Positions 45,857 to 58,156 of a stretch of DNA of 64,000 bases are shown piece after piece. A program made the position numbers and the translations under genes. Below the pieces are notes generated by a model that did not search any database, was not told where the DNA came from, and was given only the letters and a program-made list of their open reading frames with translations. This DNA is from Euphorbia lathyris (Eukaryota > Streptophyta > Magnoliopsida > Malpighiales > Euphorbiaceae): NCBI RefSeq assembly GCF_963576675.1, contig NC_088913.1, forward strand, positions 83,885,001 through 83,949,000, read 5' to 3'. The first letter of the stretch is position 1; each line of letters starts with the position of its first letter.

Positions 45857-47554
45857 TTAGTTGCCACTTTTCTCCCCCGTCTTGCCAGCATCAGCAGTAG
45901 GCAAATCAACGGTAGGGGCAGGAGAATTGGCCTGATCCTGCAGCACACGTATTTGACCCTCCAAGGAATTCATGTGACTGACCATAGTCAGCATGAGTTC
46001 GGTCATTTTGGTCAGTTGAGCATGTGGTGGTGGCTGCGGCTGGACAGAGGAGAAGTGATTGATCAAATCATGGATTTCACGCAGAATATGGTGAGTGACA
46101 GGTGGATGAGAGGACTGAGCATGAGTTGGTGGAGGATGGGCTTGTTTTTGAAGCAGAGTGTTAGCTGAGGCGATGACACGCCGTCCTGACTCAGTGGCAC
46201 CTAGATGTGCATATTTGGCAGGAGTGGGCTCACACTGAGTGCCTTGTGTAGTGACAGGACTACAAGGCTTGTTGACCTCAGGTGCTGAGTTGCTTTGAGC
46301 TTGAGGTGGGAGTGGAGCTTCTTTTGGATTCGCAGGGGTTTTGGCTTGTTTCTCACTTGGAGGAACAGAGGCTTGTTTTTGTGGAGACCCCTCTTGGGTA
46401 ATGTGGTGCTCAAGAACAGATTCTGCTTCTGTTCTCAGTTTCTTTTCAGCTGACTCAGCTGGGTCCTGATCAGCTTTCCTCTTGTTTCTTTCCATCAGCC
46501 TTACCTTTCTCGGGACAGTACGAATATCCTTCGAGCAGGCTCCCTTTTTCTTCTTCTTCTCAGCTTCAGCAATCTCAGATGGCACAGTAGAAGGATTCTC
46601 AGTTTGAGGTTCATTGGTTGGTTCTGTACCCTCAGCAGTGTGTGCAGCTTCAGCCATAACATCATCTATAATGGCATCCAGGTTTGTCAGATTTTCCATT
46701 TCTCCAATGGGTTGCTCACCCTCAGCCATAGGATCCTCCTCCTCAGAGGTTTCATTCTCATCATACCCTTTCAGGGGTTGGCTGTGTGATAGTCCATTCA
46801 GCAGACGTGATGTGATAGCAGTTCCTGTTGAACTTATTTCATCAACAGTTTCTATGTTCTGGTCTTGTATTATCCGGGTGATGAGAGAACCTAAACGGAG
46901 CTTCCTTCCACTTCGTTGAAAAGCTCCTACCAGAAATACAGGTAGATTGAATGGAGTGCTGGTCAGCATATGCCAGATGAAACACTGTTCAAAGTTAGAG
47001 GCAGATGAGGGAGAGCTGAGTTTAGGGAAGATAAAGTTGGTCAGCAAGAAGTGGGCCATCTTCTGATTTTTGCCCATGCAGGTGCTGGGTACTTCTCCCT
47101 TGTAGTTTCTGGGTTTACAGAACCCCTTCATCTTTTCTGCGATGGCGTTTGTTATCGGCTCCTTTGTTGTCCTGAACTGAATCCCTGTATTTGGTATCTC
47201 TAGCAATGTGGCTAGATATTCAGGGGTTATCACTATCTTTTGACCCTTGACTGTGGTCTCTAGGTAGTCAGAGTCATCTGCATCAACATGCAGGTTGGAG
47301 TAGAACTCTCTCACCATTGTGGGATAGGTTTGACCGGAAAGAGAGAAGAGACCTGTCCATTTGTTGTTTTTGATCCATTCACAGAATGGAGTCTCTGAAG
47401 AGATGAAATCAGGATGGAAGAATCGACTCCTTAGTACCTCTTGATTCTTGGCCCAAGAGTGTACTTTGATCATTTTTCTCATTAGGCTAGTTGAAGGACC
47501 AGCCTGGTCAGAGGATTTGAGAGTTGGAGAGAAATAACTTTCGTTATAAGACAT
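45857..47554 (-). CDS. Copia 3 ORF3 (env-position accessory protein)
   Basis: An intact 565-codon frame. Residues about 30-235 form the conserved domain (SRFFHPDFIS, WIKNNKWTGLF, VREFYSNLHVD, FIWHMLTSTPFNLPVFLVG), resembling the plant family PF20167. Residues 265-400 are acidic then Lys-rich (KKKKKGAC, RNKRKAD) and could hold a nuclear signal. Residues 400-515 are Pro/Gln-rich. A short MTELMLTMVSHMNSLEGQ helix lies near the end. No signal peptide or membrane anchor is seen. Compared with copia 1 the C-terminal Ser-rich part is missing. It is read from the element's own strand, about 470 bp after pol, behind a TATA box. The role is unknown. Confidence 0.85.
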   Translation of the reverse strand: MSYNESYFSPTLKSSDQAGPSTSLMRKMIKVHSWAKNQEVLRSRFFHPDFISSETPFCEWIKNNKWTGLFSLSGQTYPTMVREFYSNLHVDADDSDYLETTVKGQKIVITPEYLATLLEIPNTGIQFRTTKEPITNAIAEKMKGFCKPRNYKGEVPSTCMGKNQKMAHFLLTNFIFPKLSSPSSASNFEQCFIWHMLTSTPFNLPVFLVGAFQRSGRKLRLGSLITRIIQDQNIETVDEISSTGTAITSRLLNGLSHSQPLKGYDENETSEEEDPMAEGEQPIGEMENLTNLDAIIDDVMAEAAHTAEGTEPTNEPQTENPSTVPSEIAEAEKKKKKGACSKDIRTVPRKVRLMERNKRKADQDPAESAEKKLRTEAESVLEHHITQEGSPQKQASVPPSEKQAKTPANPKEAPLPPQAQSNSAPEVNKPCSPVTTQGTQCEPTPAKYAHLGATESGRRVIASANTLLQKQAHPPPTHAQSSHPPVTHHILREIHDLINHFSSVQPQPPPHAQLTKMTELMLTMVSHMNSLEGQIRVLQDQANSPAPTVDLPTADAGKTGEKSGN

Positions 47555-48026
47555 TTTTGAAGTTTTGAAGCTCTTTGGAAAATTTAGAAGCTTTCTTAGG
47601 GTCCAATGTATATGTGACGAGGGTAGTGGGTTAGTATTTACTATTTATAGATTTTATGGTTTAGGGTTCCGTTTGAATTTTATCCAGTTTTGCTCTGGGT
47701 TGTCCAATCGGCAGAAACCCTGACACTTATGACACTATTAAGACGTTATTCGGCGCATGCGCAGTACAGGTGTCACTTCGCGTGTAGTGACATTAAATGC
47801 TAATAAGTGCTTTTACTTAGCGTTTGTTGATATAAACGTTTCATATTCTAACTAGTCAGTGCATTCTTTAAGGATGGTTTTTAGTTCAAGTTCGAAAACT
47901 AATTTACTCAGTGTGCAAGATTACTCAGTATTGTATATTCAGTCAGTTTCAATGACATACTCAGCAAACAATAAATCATTCATCATGTAATTCATTCAGC
48001 ATTCAATATTCATTTAGCACAGGAAT
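47555..48026 (-). promoter_or_regulatory. Pol-ORF3 spacer of copia 3 with TATA box
   Basis: On the minus strand, TATAAATA at 47649-47642 lies about 90 bp before the ORF3 ATG. The distal spacer near the pol end has several TGCTGAGT/ACTGAGTA motifs (about 47900-48000). The layout equals that of copia 1 (19701-20251) despite sequence divergence. Confidence 0.55.
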
Positions 48027-51000
48027 TTACTGAAGAGTATTAAACATACCAATTGCTTCTCTCAGTATGCTAAATTGCTCTCGTGCTAGAGGCTTTGTAA
48101 AGATATCAGCAAACTGCTCGTCTGTTGGTACATACGTCAGCTTGATTTCTTTCTTGAGTACATGATCTCTGATGAAGTGATGTCGTATACTGACATGTTT
48201 CATCCTGCTGTGTTGAATTGGGTTCTTTGAGAGGTCAATTGCACTTTTGTTGTCGCATTTGACTTCAATTGTCTTTGTTTGAACACCATAATCTTCAAGC
48301 TGTTGCTTAATCCAAAGGACCTGAGCAACACAACCTCCAGCAGCAATGTACTCAGCTTCAGTTGTGGACAGGGCTACTGATGCCTGCTTCTTGCTGAACC
48401 AAGATACAAGACAGCTTCCTAGGAATTGGCATCCTCCAGAGGTGCTTTTTCTTTCCAGCTTGTCTCGTCCATAGTCAGCGTCAGTGTATCCGATGAGTGT
48501 AAAGTCATGAGTGTTTGGATACCACAGACCTGCATTTACTGAGCTTTGCAAATATCTAAGGATCCTTTTTACGGCTATGTAATGGGATTCCTTAGGGTTA
48601 GCTTAATATCTAGCACAATAACATACTGAGAACTGAATGTCCGGTCTACTTGCTGTTAAGTAAAGTAAAGAGCCAATCATACCTCGGTATAACTTGCTGT
48701 CTACTGACTTACCATTCTCATCAGCACAAAGGACAGTGTTAGTGCCCATAGGAGTGGATATTGGCTTACAATGTTCCAGTTCATATTTCAATATCTCCTT
48801 GGCATATTTAGCTTGACTTATGAATATGCCATTCTTTCCTTGCTTAATTTGAAGTCCGAGGAAGAAGTTGAGTTCTCCCATCATTGACATTTCGAATTCA
48901 GTCTGCATTTGTTTGCTAAATTCCTTGCACATAGATTCATTAGTAGCACCGAATATAATATCATCTACATATATTTGTGCCAGCAGGGTATCTTTACCCT
49001 TTCTCTTAATGAATAAGGTTGTATCAGCTTGACCCCTGACGTAACCTCTAGTCAGTAAAAAGTTGGTCAGCCTCTCATACCAAGCACGTGGTGCTTGCTT
49101 GAGTCCATACAGAGCCTTTTTTAGTTTGTAAACGTGGTTTGGGAACTTAGAATCCTCAAACCCTGGAGGCTGATTTACATAGACCTCCTCGTCTATTACT
49201 CCATTAAGAAAGGCACTTTTGACATCCATTTGAAACAGTTTAAAGTTCATGTAAGATGCATATGCACATAAAATCCTAATAGCTTCTAGCCTTGCCACTG
49301 GGGCAAAGGTCTCACCGTAGTCAATACCTTCTTGCTGACTGTAGACCTGAGCTACAAGTCTTGCCTTGTTTCTGACTACGTTTCCTTCCTCATCTAGCTT
49401 GTTCCTGAAGACCCATCTCGTTCCAATGGTCTTTTGGCTCCTAGGATGTGGCACTAGCTCCCATACATTATTTCTCCTGAACTGATTGAGTTCCTCTTGC
49501 ATGGCATTCATCCAGAATTCGTCATCCTCAGCTTCGGCAAAGTTCTTCGGCTCAAGTACTGAGACAAAAGCTACATTGCCGAGATACTTCCTTAGTTGAT
49601 TTCTTGTCATCAGCGTATTTCCAGCTGAGTCAAGAATTGCATTTTCTGAATGCCCTCTTGGGACTCTTATCTCCTTTGGTAGACTTGTGTCTTGTTCTAT
49701 CTGTGTTTCAACATTCTCTGCAGAAGTAGATAGGTCAGTGAAAGTAATTTTAGGTTCACTCTTACTCTTGGTCAGCCGTTTTATGAAGGACTCAGTAGCT
49801 GGTTCTTGATCAGCAGGTGCTGAGTTTGGTTCATCTTGTGTCAGCGGCTGGTATCTTCCTGCAGGGTTAGTTTCATCGAATTGCACATGTATAGATTCTT
49901 CTAATACTTGAGTTCTCTTATTAAAAACTCTGTATGCTTTACTGTTTGTTGAGTAGCCTAGAAAGATAGCCTCATCAGCTTTTGAATCAAATTTGACTAA
50001 GCTATCTTTGGTATTTAAAATAAAACACCTACAGCCAAAGGCACGAAAGTATCCAATGTTGGGCTTTCGTCCTTTCCAAAGTTCATATGGGGTTTTCTTA
50101 AGTATAGGTCTAACTAGAGCCCTATTCAGAATATAGCATGCTGTGTTGACAGCTTCTCCCCAAAAATACGTTGGAAGCCTATGCTCATCCAGCATTGTCC
50201 TGGCAATCTCAACCAGAGTTCTGTTCTTCCTTTCAACAACCCCATTTTGCTGAGGCGTTCTAGGAGCAGAGAAATTGTGGTCAATGCCGCTGGCTTCACA
50301 GAATTCAACAAACTTTTGGTTCTTGAATTCTCCACCGTTATCACTACGGATATGAGCTAATTTTAGGTCTTTCTCATTTTCAATTTTTCTAACCAAGTTT
50401 GAAAATGTCTCAAAGGTCTCATCCTTACTGGTCAGCAGGATAACCCACGTATACCGAGAGAAATCATCTACAATGACCAAGGAAAATCTTCTTCCACCCA
50501 GACTCAGCGGCTGGACTGGACCAAAGAGATCCAAGTGTAGTAATTCTAACGGACGTTTAGTTGAGACAATGTTTTTACTGTGAAAAGATTGTTTGGTTTG
50601 TTTTCCAGCTTGGCAAGCGTGGCATAATTGATCTTTTTGGAATTTAAGTTCAGGCAGTCCCTCAACCAATTGCTTTCTTGCTAGTTTGGCCAGGAGGTCC
50701 ATGCTTACATGACCAAGTCTCCTGTGCCATAGCCAGGAATTTTCTTCCTTTGTTACTAAGCACACAGTTTTTGAAAACTTTTTCTCTAAGTCTAGCATAA
50801 AGACATTATCTATCCGAGGGGCAGTTAAAATTAACTCATTAGTTTTACCCTCGTATATTTTACATCCAGTAGCATCAAATATAACTTTTCTCCCATTGTC
50901 ACATAGCTGAGCTACGCTGAGTAAGTTATATTTGAGTCCGCTGACTAGGGAGACAGATTCAATAGTAGGATTACCTCCGATGGTTCCTGAGCCTACTATC

Positions 51001-51152
51001 TTACCCTTCTTGTTGTCTCCAAAACTTACGCTTCCTCCTCGTTTACGTTCGAACGTGATGAATTGAGTTTCATCACCCGTCATATGCCTTGAGCATGCGC
51101 TGTCAATATACCACATTTTTGACTTCTCGGCACATCTCAGGCTTACCTGCAT
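48027..51152 (-). pseudogene. pol: Copia 3 pol, single nonsense codon
   Basis: 1041 codons in one frame with one TAA at 48605-48603, where copia 1 has Gln. Protease [11 protein letters not shown]. Integrase finger HRRLGH with CHAC. Core DDE residues in [16 protein letters not shown] and [12 protein letters not shown] has [10 protein letters not shown] and [10 protein letters not shown]. RNase H has YTDADYG, TTEAEYIAAGG and KCDNKSA. RT also shows VAQVYSQ for the usual VAQGYSQ, and a short deletion before ELEHCKPIS. Readthrough of the stop would give a complete enzyme set. Without it RNase H is lost. Confidence 0.93.
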
Positions 51153-51157
51153 TGTAA

Positions 51158-52912
51158 TCAGTTTCCTTTAGGTACCCAATTCTTTTTGGGTCCTGACTTG
51201 TTAGGTTCAACAGGTAAATCATCATATTTTATTTTGTGGCGACATACATTAATAGTGTGGCCACTTTTTCCACAGAAGTCACAACTGACTTTCTGTTTAG
51301 GACTCTTTACTGACTTGTCAGCACCCCAGTGCTGAGCGTGCCAGAACACCTTAGTGGTGTGTCCTAACTTCCCACAAAAGTCACACTGGACTCTTCGCTG
51401 GGGATTTCGTCTCTGCTGAGTACCTTGGTACTGAGTACCTTGATACTTAGTTCTCAGAGGAAAATTATTTTTGTTTGGAACCTTTAGTTGGTTCTGAATG
51501 GTTGTGACATCCTTCCTCAGTTTCTTGGAAACTGACTGGACTTCAACTACAGACTCATGAATGGTTTTCATATTTTCATGCAAAACTGAGTTGTCTTGAA
51601 GAAGGTATCTGAGGTCACTCAGTTTGACCTCTTCCACCTCATCACAACGCCGGCTGAGTGTTTTAATCTTTTTGTTACACTTTTTGACAAGTGTGTAAAG
51701 ATCACTCAGGGCATTACCCATTTCATTTCTGAGTTGAGAGAGTGAGATTACCTCATTGGATTGCTCTTCATTGTCTGACTTATCAGATTGGTCAGCATGC
51801 TCAGAAATGCATGGCTCAGCAAGTTCGTCAGCCATGAAGCATATCTTCGCTGACTCGGTGGCCTCAGTTTCTGTTGATGAAGATTCATCACTGTTACTCC
51901 AAGTAGCCACCATTGCCTTCTTCCCACTTTTCTTGTCTTTGCTCAGCGTGGGGCAGTTTGACTTAATATGGCTATCTTGGTGGCACTCAAAGCATGTAAT
52001 GGGCTTTGAGCTGTCCTTTCTGTATTTGCTGTCGCTTGAGTCAGCCTTATACTTATCAAACTTTTTGTAAGGCTTTTTGGAATATTTGTCGTTCTTCCTG
52101 AACAGCCTCTTCATCTTTCTTGTGAACATAGCCATCTCCTCATCATCAGTTGAACTCCCGTCAGTGGAGTCAGCCTTCATGACAAGTGACTTCTGCTTCT
52201 TGTCATCAGATTTTTCCTTCACCTCAAAGTTCTTCATTGATATCTCATGGGTCAGCAATGAACCGATGAGTTCGTCATATTTGTAGGTGGTTAAATCCTG
52301 AGCTTCCTCAACTGCTGTCTTCTTTGCTTGCCAGTCTTTTGGAAGACTCCTGAGTATCTTTTTGACTTGTTCTTCCTCAGTGAAGATTTTTCCAAGTCTC
52401 TTGAGCTCATTAATGATGTTGGTGAACCTTGCGTTCATGTCTGAAATGCCCTCATCATTGTTCATCTCGAACAGCTCGTACAGTCTCATCTGCTGATTCA
52501 CCTTGGATTCTTTTACTTTGTTTGTTCCCTCGTAGGTGACTTCCAGCTTTTTCCAGATCTCTTGTGCCGACTCACAACCTGAGATTTTGTTATATTCTGC
52601 AGCATCGAGCGCACAGTGAAGCATATTGATAGCCGAAGCATGGTTTTGAAGCTTCTTAAGATCATCCTCTGTCCATTCAACCTCAGCTTTAACAACTGAC
52701 TGGCCATCAACAACATTCACAGGTACAAACGGGCCTTGGACTATAGATAGCCAGGCACTCATGTTTGTAGCTTGAATGAAGTTTTTCATCCTATTCTTCC
52801 AAAAGGTATAGTTTGACCCGAAGAATAGGGGAGGCCTGGTAATGGACAGCCCCTCAGGTAATATCTGAGTTGTCTGGTTTCCAGGGAGAAACCGAGTGCT
52901 GTTTTCGCCCAT
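51158..52912 (-). CDS. gag: Copia 3 gag, intact
   Basis: Starts MGENSTRF at 52912; an upstream in-frame Met at 52924 is an alternative. UBN2-type gag region ([22 protein letters not shown]), Lys/Ser-rich linker, then zinc knuckles: [28 protein letters not shown] (last Cys replaced by Phe) and [14 protein letters not shown]. So two complete and one damaged knuckle, against four complete ones in copia 1. The stop TGA at 51160 is followed five bases later by the pol Met, in another frame. Confidence 0.93.
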   Translation of the reverse strand: MGENSTRFLPGNQTTQILPEGLSITRPPLFFGSNYTFWKNRMKNFIQATNMSAWLSIVQGPFVPVNVVDGQSVVKAEVEWTEDDLKKLQNHASAINMLHCALDAAEYNKISGCESAQEIWKKLEVTYEGTNKVKESKVNQQMRLYELFEMNNDEGISDMNARFTNIINELKRLGKIFTEEEQVKKILRSLPKDWQAKKTAVEEAQDLTTYKYDELIGSLLTHEISMKNFEVKEKSDDKKQKSLVMKADSTDGSSTDDEEMAMFTRKMKRLFRKNDKYSKKPYKKFDKYKADSSDSKYRKDSSKPITCFECHQDSHIKSNCPTLSKDKKSGKKAMVATWSNSDESSSTETEATESAKICFMADELAEPCISEHADQSDKSDNEEQSNEVISLSQLRNEMGNALSDLYTLVKKCNKKIKTLSRRCDEVEEVKLSDLRYLLQDNSVLHENMKTIHESVVEVQSVSKKLRKDVTTIQNQLKVPNKNNFPLRTKYQGTQYQGTQQRRNPQRRVQCDFCGKLGHTTKVFWHAQHWGADKSVKSPKQKVSCDFCGKSGHTINVCRHKIKYDDLPVEPNKSGPKKNWVPKGN

Positions 52913-52960
52913 GGTATGGATCAACTCAAGGTTGTTAGACCTTTAGTAATGAGCTTTTAT

Positions 52961-52972
52961 GCTCTGATACCA
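52961..52972 (-). other. Primer binding site of copia 3
   Basis: Minus-strand TGGTATCAGAGC, two bases inside the 5' LTR. Confidence 0.95.
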
Positions 52973-52974
52973 CT

Positions 52975-54329
52975 TGTTGGTCCCTTGTAAGGTTGCAAAT
53001 ATAGTTCCAAGGGGGGGTTAGGAACTATTTTACCTTTTTTTAAAATAATTTGGGCAGATTTCTTTTCTTTAAGAAAAGTTTATAAAACAGCGGCACTTAA
53101 CACTCAGCAAGACACTGGCTTAGTCAACTAGTGACTAGGACAGCTTCGTTGCTTAGGTCAGGAAATAGCACTTAGAGTCTATTCCTGAACCTGCTCGTTT
53201 GTAGCGCACAACTCAGCTTGACCTCTTTTACTTGGTCAGTTTTAGTTTGTTTTAAGCAAGCAATATAAATAAGGAGTTAAGGTTTAAGAAAACTTCACTC
53301 AGCAGATTTATCCAGGTTCGGCTTCTTCTAAGCCTACGTCCTGTCCCCGGAACACTTCCGAGATTTCAAATCCTCTACTGAGCTCTTTAAAGGTAGAGCC
53401 TCAAACCTTTTACAATATCAGCAATTGAGTATGACAAGAGTACCTTCCTCTATACTTCTACTCAATCCTAATCTCTCCGCTGAGTACTTAAAACCGAGTA
53501 CTCAGCCTCTCCTTTCTACTTCTAGAAATGATAAAGATTTTGTCCTAAACAACAATTGCTAGAACACCTTAGATGATTTGAAAAACAATCACTCTAGACT
53601 TTTACACAAATGAATAGACTTTGTAGTGTAAGAAATTTGCTTTGCTTCTTGCTTGCAGAACTTGTAGAGATTTGGTCAGCGTAATGGCTTGATCAAGTTC
53701 TATGTAGAATGTGGATTCTGAATGGACTATTTATAGAGAGCTGTGAGAGCTTCTGGTTATTTCGAATTTCGAAATAACCGTTGGAGACAAACGGCTACAA
53801 GTCGCTTTCACTGAGTCTGCCAGCAGTTCTCGTTAGCCAATCAGATTCCAGCGTCTTCTGTTCTTCGGTCAGTGAGTCAGTATGTTCCACCATTTTGGGT
53901 AATGTCAACCAGACAGCTTGTTGTGTCTTCTGACCTTTACCTAATGAGGAAATACTTTGTCTGGAAGCTGTCTTATGGTCAGTAGCTGTCCTGCACGTTT
54001 TGTCGAGACAGCTCAGCAGCTTCATACCGAAGTTGTCTACGTGGATCTTCTCGATCCTTCTTTACTCAGCATGCGTTTCGTCACTTTAACGGCGACGTTT
54101 TGGAGATACGCGGGCTGAGTGATCTTTGACTTGTTTGACTTGGGTCTTGATTTTCATATAGGGCTTGAGCCTTATGATCTTTATGTCTTATGATAAATTA
54201 TAAACTCAACATTGAACAAACACATTAGTAACACTAAATCAAAGCATTTAAACTTAGTGTGTTATAGAATATTTACTTTCACTTAATTAATTTTGTCAAA
54301 TCAAAATCCTGTGGAAAGGTGTTTCAACA
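52975..54329 (-). repeat. 5' LTR of copia 3
   Basis: 1355 bp. TATAAATA on the minus strand at 53735-53728. GTCAGC/CTCAGC-type motifs are common upstream of it. Confidence 0.96.
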
Positions 54330-54334
54330 GCTGT

Positions 54335-55145
54335 GGCATACCACGTCAGAAATTGAGGTGGTATGCATGGCACACCATAAATTTTCTCTAAGTATATTAA
54401 TAGTTCCTTCTTACTTTATTCATAGATGTAAAAGCACAAGTTGTTGATAAAAGACCACTTATCAACAAAGATAACAAAGATAGGAAATCTCGTGCGACAA
54501 TTTCTTTAGAAGATTAAAAGTATGTTTAATGAATTTATATTGAAAATGATAACATGTTATATTTAATTGTTGATTTTTACCTATGTAATGGAAAATAATA
54601 ATAGATTATATATATTTATGAGTAGGAAACACATTATTAAATGTAAACTTTGGGAGCAATTTGCTACAGATTTTGAAGAACACATTGGATCCAATGATTG
54701 ACCAATAATTATTATCATCCAATATGCAAAAATAAGAGAATTTCAAGGTACATATATCTATTACTTATGTATTTAGAATTTGTTCCTTTTACGAATTCAA
54801 TCACAACCTTTCAACCTTTTGTATTCAAGGGTTCGCCACACTATTCAATTCATATTGTTCGAGATTCTTCTATAATCACTCAGAGATTGATACCTATAAA
54901 GAAAGGAACGACTTAGAAAATTATAATTATATGTCATATTTTGATTGATTAATATTCATTTAAATGAAACCAATGAACAACTTAAAGTTGATTTGTAATG
55001 ACAAGATGTTGTTAAGTCATTTTTTCAATAGAAATGTATTAAGCACAATGGATGAATTTCAAAACTGTATAATAAAAAGTTTAGAAGAAATACAAGAAGC
55101 TAAAGATGTATTTGTTTTTATTGCATTAAAAGAATTATATATATA
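54335..55145. other. AT-rich sequence right of copia 3
   Basis: Before the copia 3 insertion this joined to 43900-43967. A few short frames (54698-54916, 54964-55146) show no motif that I recognise. No RNA gene seen. Confidence 0.4.
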
Positions 55146-55403
55146 GGGTAAATTACACCCATGGCCATTGAACTTCATTTCTTCATGGTATGGCCATTGA
55201 ACTTTACAGTTTATTATACCGTTAGCCACTGTGACTATTGACCAGCATTTTTCAGCCGTTGACTCCACTTTTAACCGGCTATCTCTATCTGTTCACCCTT
55301 CTAAACCCTAAAATTTTCATTTTACCCTTCATCTCCAACCATATACCAGATCATCAAATCTTCATCTTCAACCCCAATTCATACACTACTTTGATTCACA
55401 ATA

Positions 55404-56214
55404 CAGTAAAACCTCTATAAATTAATAATGTTGGGACCATGAAATTTTATTAATTTAGAGAGATATTAATTAATCGATAAATTAATAATTATTAATTTAT
55501 AGAGTGATTTTAATTTTTTTTAAAATAAATTTTAAATTATTAATTGTTTCAAACATTGTAAGATTCGTACAGGGGATGAATATGTCACAACTAATTTAGA
55601 GGAACGAATCACGGAAGAAGACATTCATGAACTTGAGAGAATGATTGGCCAGCTTGGTTACCGCAATCAAATGAATGTCAATCAAATATTGGATTATCTA
55701 GGTGAAAACAATGAATGCTCACAAGTCCAAATTTTAGAAGAAATTGTATCAAACGTCATGCAAAATTCAATTGAGGATGAAGCTGAAGATGATTTGGTAC
55801 CTTTAAAATCAGTCACAAGAAATGAAGCAATTATGGCATCATCCACTCTTCACAATTTTTTGTTAAAATTTGACAAGGATATACCGGAAATTTTGAATGC
55901 ACTGAGAATAGTTAGAGATGAAATTCAACTAGATTTAAATTTTAAGAAAAAACAAAATACTATAGATTTATATTTTGCTAAATTATCCCAAGTATGTATA
56001 TCTATATATATATTTCGCATATGTATTTGAGAAATTATTAATTTATAGAGGTAATAATACAATGTATTTATAAGGGGTTGTTCTAGAAAATTATTATCTT
56101 ATTAATTTATTAAAATTGATCATTTTTTGAACTGGCCCAAGTCGGGACCAGAAGAAATTATTATTTTAAAGAGTTTATTAATTTATCGAGTATTAATTTA
56201 TAGAGGTTTTACTG
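55404..56214 (+). mobile_element. Pogo-type (Lemi1/Emigrant) DNA transposon, internally deleted
   Basis: The ends CAGTAAAACCTCTATAAATT and the inverse are flanked by TA on both sides (55402-55403 and 56215-56216). This is the signature of the plant Lemi1/Emigrant group. At 811 bp it is shorter than an autonomous element. It is nested in the GGGTAAATTACAC element. Confidence 0.88.
55563..56030 (+). pseudogene. C-terminal fragment of pogo-like (Lemi1) transposase
   Basis: About 150 codons corresponding to the region after the DDE catalytic domain: GYRNQMNVNQILDYLGENN, VTRNEAIMASSTLHNFL and DEIQLDLNFKKKQ. The helix-turn-helix and catalytic parts are deleted, so it is inactive. The last ~10 codons run into the terminal repeat. 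Confidence 0.75.
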
Positions 56215-56801
56215 TACTCAAAAGTTTCTATTCTTGCTAATCTCAAATCTAGAGATTTCAATTTAGAAAGTGAAAAAAAAACACATAATTCATGTTCTTC
56301 GCTGCCCAGATCACGAGCTTCTCAATTTATCTTCATAAACACGACACTCACTAGTTTTAGTTTAGGATGAACTTGGCAGAAAAACTCCAAAGGACCTCCA
56401 ACTTGAGTTTGAAATCAGATTGGCTCACCTCTTCCACTTCATCCCACCATATCGCACACCATTTTAATGATATTCTGATTTTAATTTTTTTAATCTGATT
56501 AAATAAATTAATCACATTTTTTTTTTTTGGAGCTTTCTCTCTCTAAAAATTCTCTCTCTCTCCTAACCAAACAACACTTAAATGATCTCAAAATGACCAT
56601 TTTCAAGCATTAAAGTTCCTTAAAATATCATTAACTCTTTGAATTTTTTATTTTAAGATCGTCAACTATAGTTTTGAGACGTTGAGTAGCCACTGATGTT
56701 AAAAAGTGTAAAATTCAATAGTTATATCGTTAAGAATTAAAATTCAGTGGCTACAATGTTAAAATAGGTAAAAGTTCAATCGTCATGAGTGTAATTTACC
56801 C

Positions 56802-58139
56802 AATTAATAATAAATATTAATAGATTTTTTTTTCAATGAATGTTAATTCATTGTCAATTTTATTATTATTATAAAATATGTTAATTGATTAAAAGTATAA
56901 GAAAAAATATATTATATTATATGTGGGATCTTATTAAATAATATTGATTGTGACTAACCACTAGAGATGATTTCTGATAGAAGTTGTTTGGAAGAGGGAA
57001 TTGTCAGAAATGAGTGATGTGGAATGGTTGGAGGATGTGCAATCCTCCAATCATTAGAGATGCTATTAAAGCCTTTCAAAACTCTACCTAATAATGCTTT
57101 TTTTTTAATTTATTATAGTGATAGAGCTATCACATCACAACTTTTCAAGAGTGCATATAATTATTAATCATTATTTTAAATTTATTAAAACCTTCCAAAA
57201 CTCTACCTAATACGGTATGCACGTATTTCATGCTATGTTTTGCGATACTAATAAATTGAATTATTAAAGATATAAAATTGTTTTTGAAAGAGTAAAATTG
57301 TTATTAAATAAATATAGTATTTTACTATTCAGATCTCTACATAGTGCAGAGTAGTTGAGTACTATTTTTAGACTTCTACCGTCAAAAGATTAGGTAAAGA
57401 ACATGTGCAGTACTTTAACACTAAGAAATGAGAGAGAGAAAAGAGTTTCAAGGTGTGTAGTACTTTAGTTGTACTAGCACTATTATTAATATATATTATA
57501 GTAGATATAACTCAAGTTATTAAATATTTTTAATATATCTATTCAAGTTATTAAATATGGTTGTACTAGCACTATAATAAACACTTATCCAAGAATGTGT
57601 TTCAACTCAGTTTTATAACTTAGTTGTTTTTCTAGACGGACCATAAATTAAAATTATATATAATAGTATATATTGGCTTATGTGAGTATTAAAATAAATA
57701 CAACAACAAACTTTTGCCTATCCATAATTTTATCACTCAGTTATTTCTAAACTTTTTGCTCATCTCACTTTCTTCTATTTTTCGGCGAGCTTCTTCATAT
57801 TTGGTAAATATTTATGGATTTTATCCTTTTAAATTTTTAAAATTTAATGTTAATATTAACTAATTTTTGTTAACTTTGCCAATTATTTTTTAGTCGCAGT
57901 ATCCTTTCTCTAAATGATGCAAATTCATTATGATTCATAAGCTTTTCTTGGTGAGTTTGATTTTTGTTTTTGTTTTGGGAGTTGTTTGAGATAATTAGAT
58001 AATAAGAAAGTCAATTTATAAAATAAATAAATAAATATAAAGACAAAAATAACTCTTTGACCTTTCACTATCATTCGACTTTTTTTAACACCATTAGTCA
58101 GTTTAGACTATATTTGTTAATGGAACCAACCCCAATGTA
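56802..58139. other. AT-rich intergenic sequence
   Basis: No coding or RNA gene found. A phrase ending CAAAACTCTACCTAATA occurs twice (near 57080 and 57195), indicating a small local duplication. Confidence 0.4.
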
Positions 58140-58156
58140 CATGTTTGTCAACTTTT

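Larger units (their letters stand above)
43968..54329 (-). mobile_element. Copia 3: nearly intact SIRE/Maximus-like element
   Basis: 10,362 bp on the minus strand, LTR ends TGTTGAAACA...GGGACCAACA, duplication GCTGT (43963-43967 and 54330-54334). PBS, gag, pol, ORF3 and PPT are all present in order. gag and ORF3 are uninterrupted, and pol has one stop. LTRs differ by about a dozen bases. It is a relative of copia 1, not the same subfamily, since the LTR sequences differ widely outside the ends. Confidence 0.96.
55146..56801. mobile_element. DNA transposon with long terminal inverted repeats
   Basis: GGGTAAATTACACCCATGG at 55146 and its inverted partner ending at 56801 form imperfect arms of about 130 bp. 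Related arms recur at 59557-59688 and 63782 onwards. The flanking bases do not give a clear duplication. The centre has no own transposase and holds the pogo-type element. The superfamily is uncertain; long arms suggest a Mutator-like MITE. Confidence 0.6.

Noticed and set aside
45857..47554. ORF3 as a viral-type envelope protein
   Set aside because: No signal peptide, furin-type site or clear membrane anchor; the hydrophobic stretch near residue 200 looks like a buried helix.
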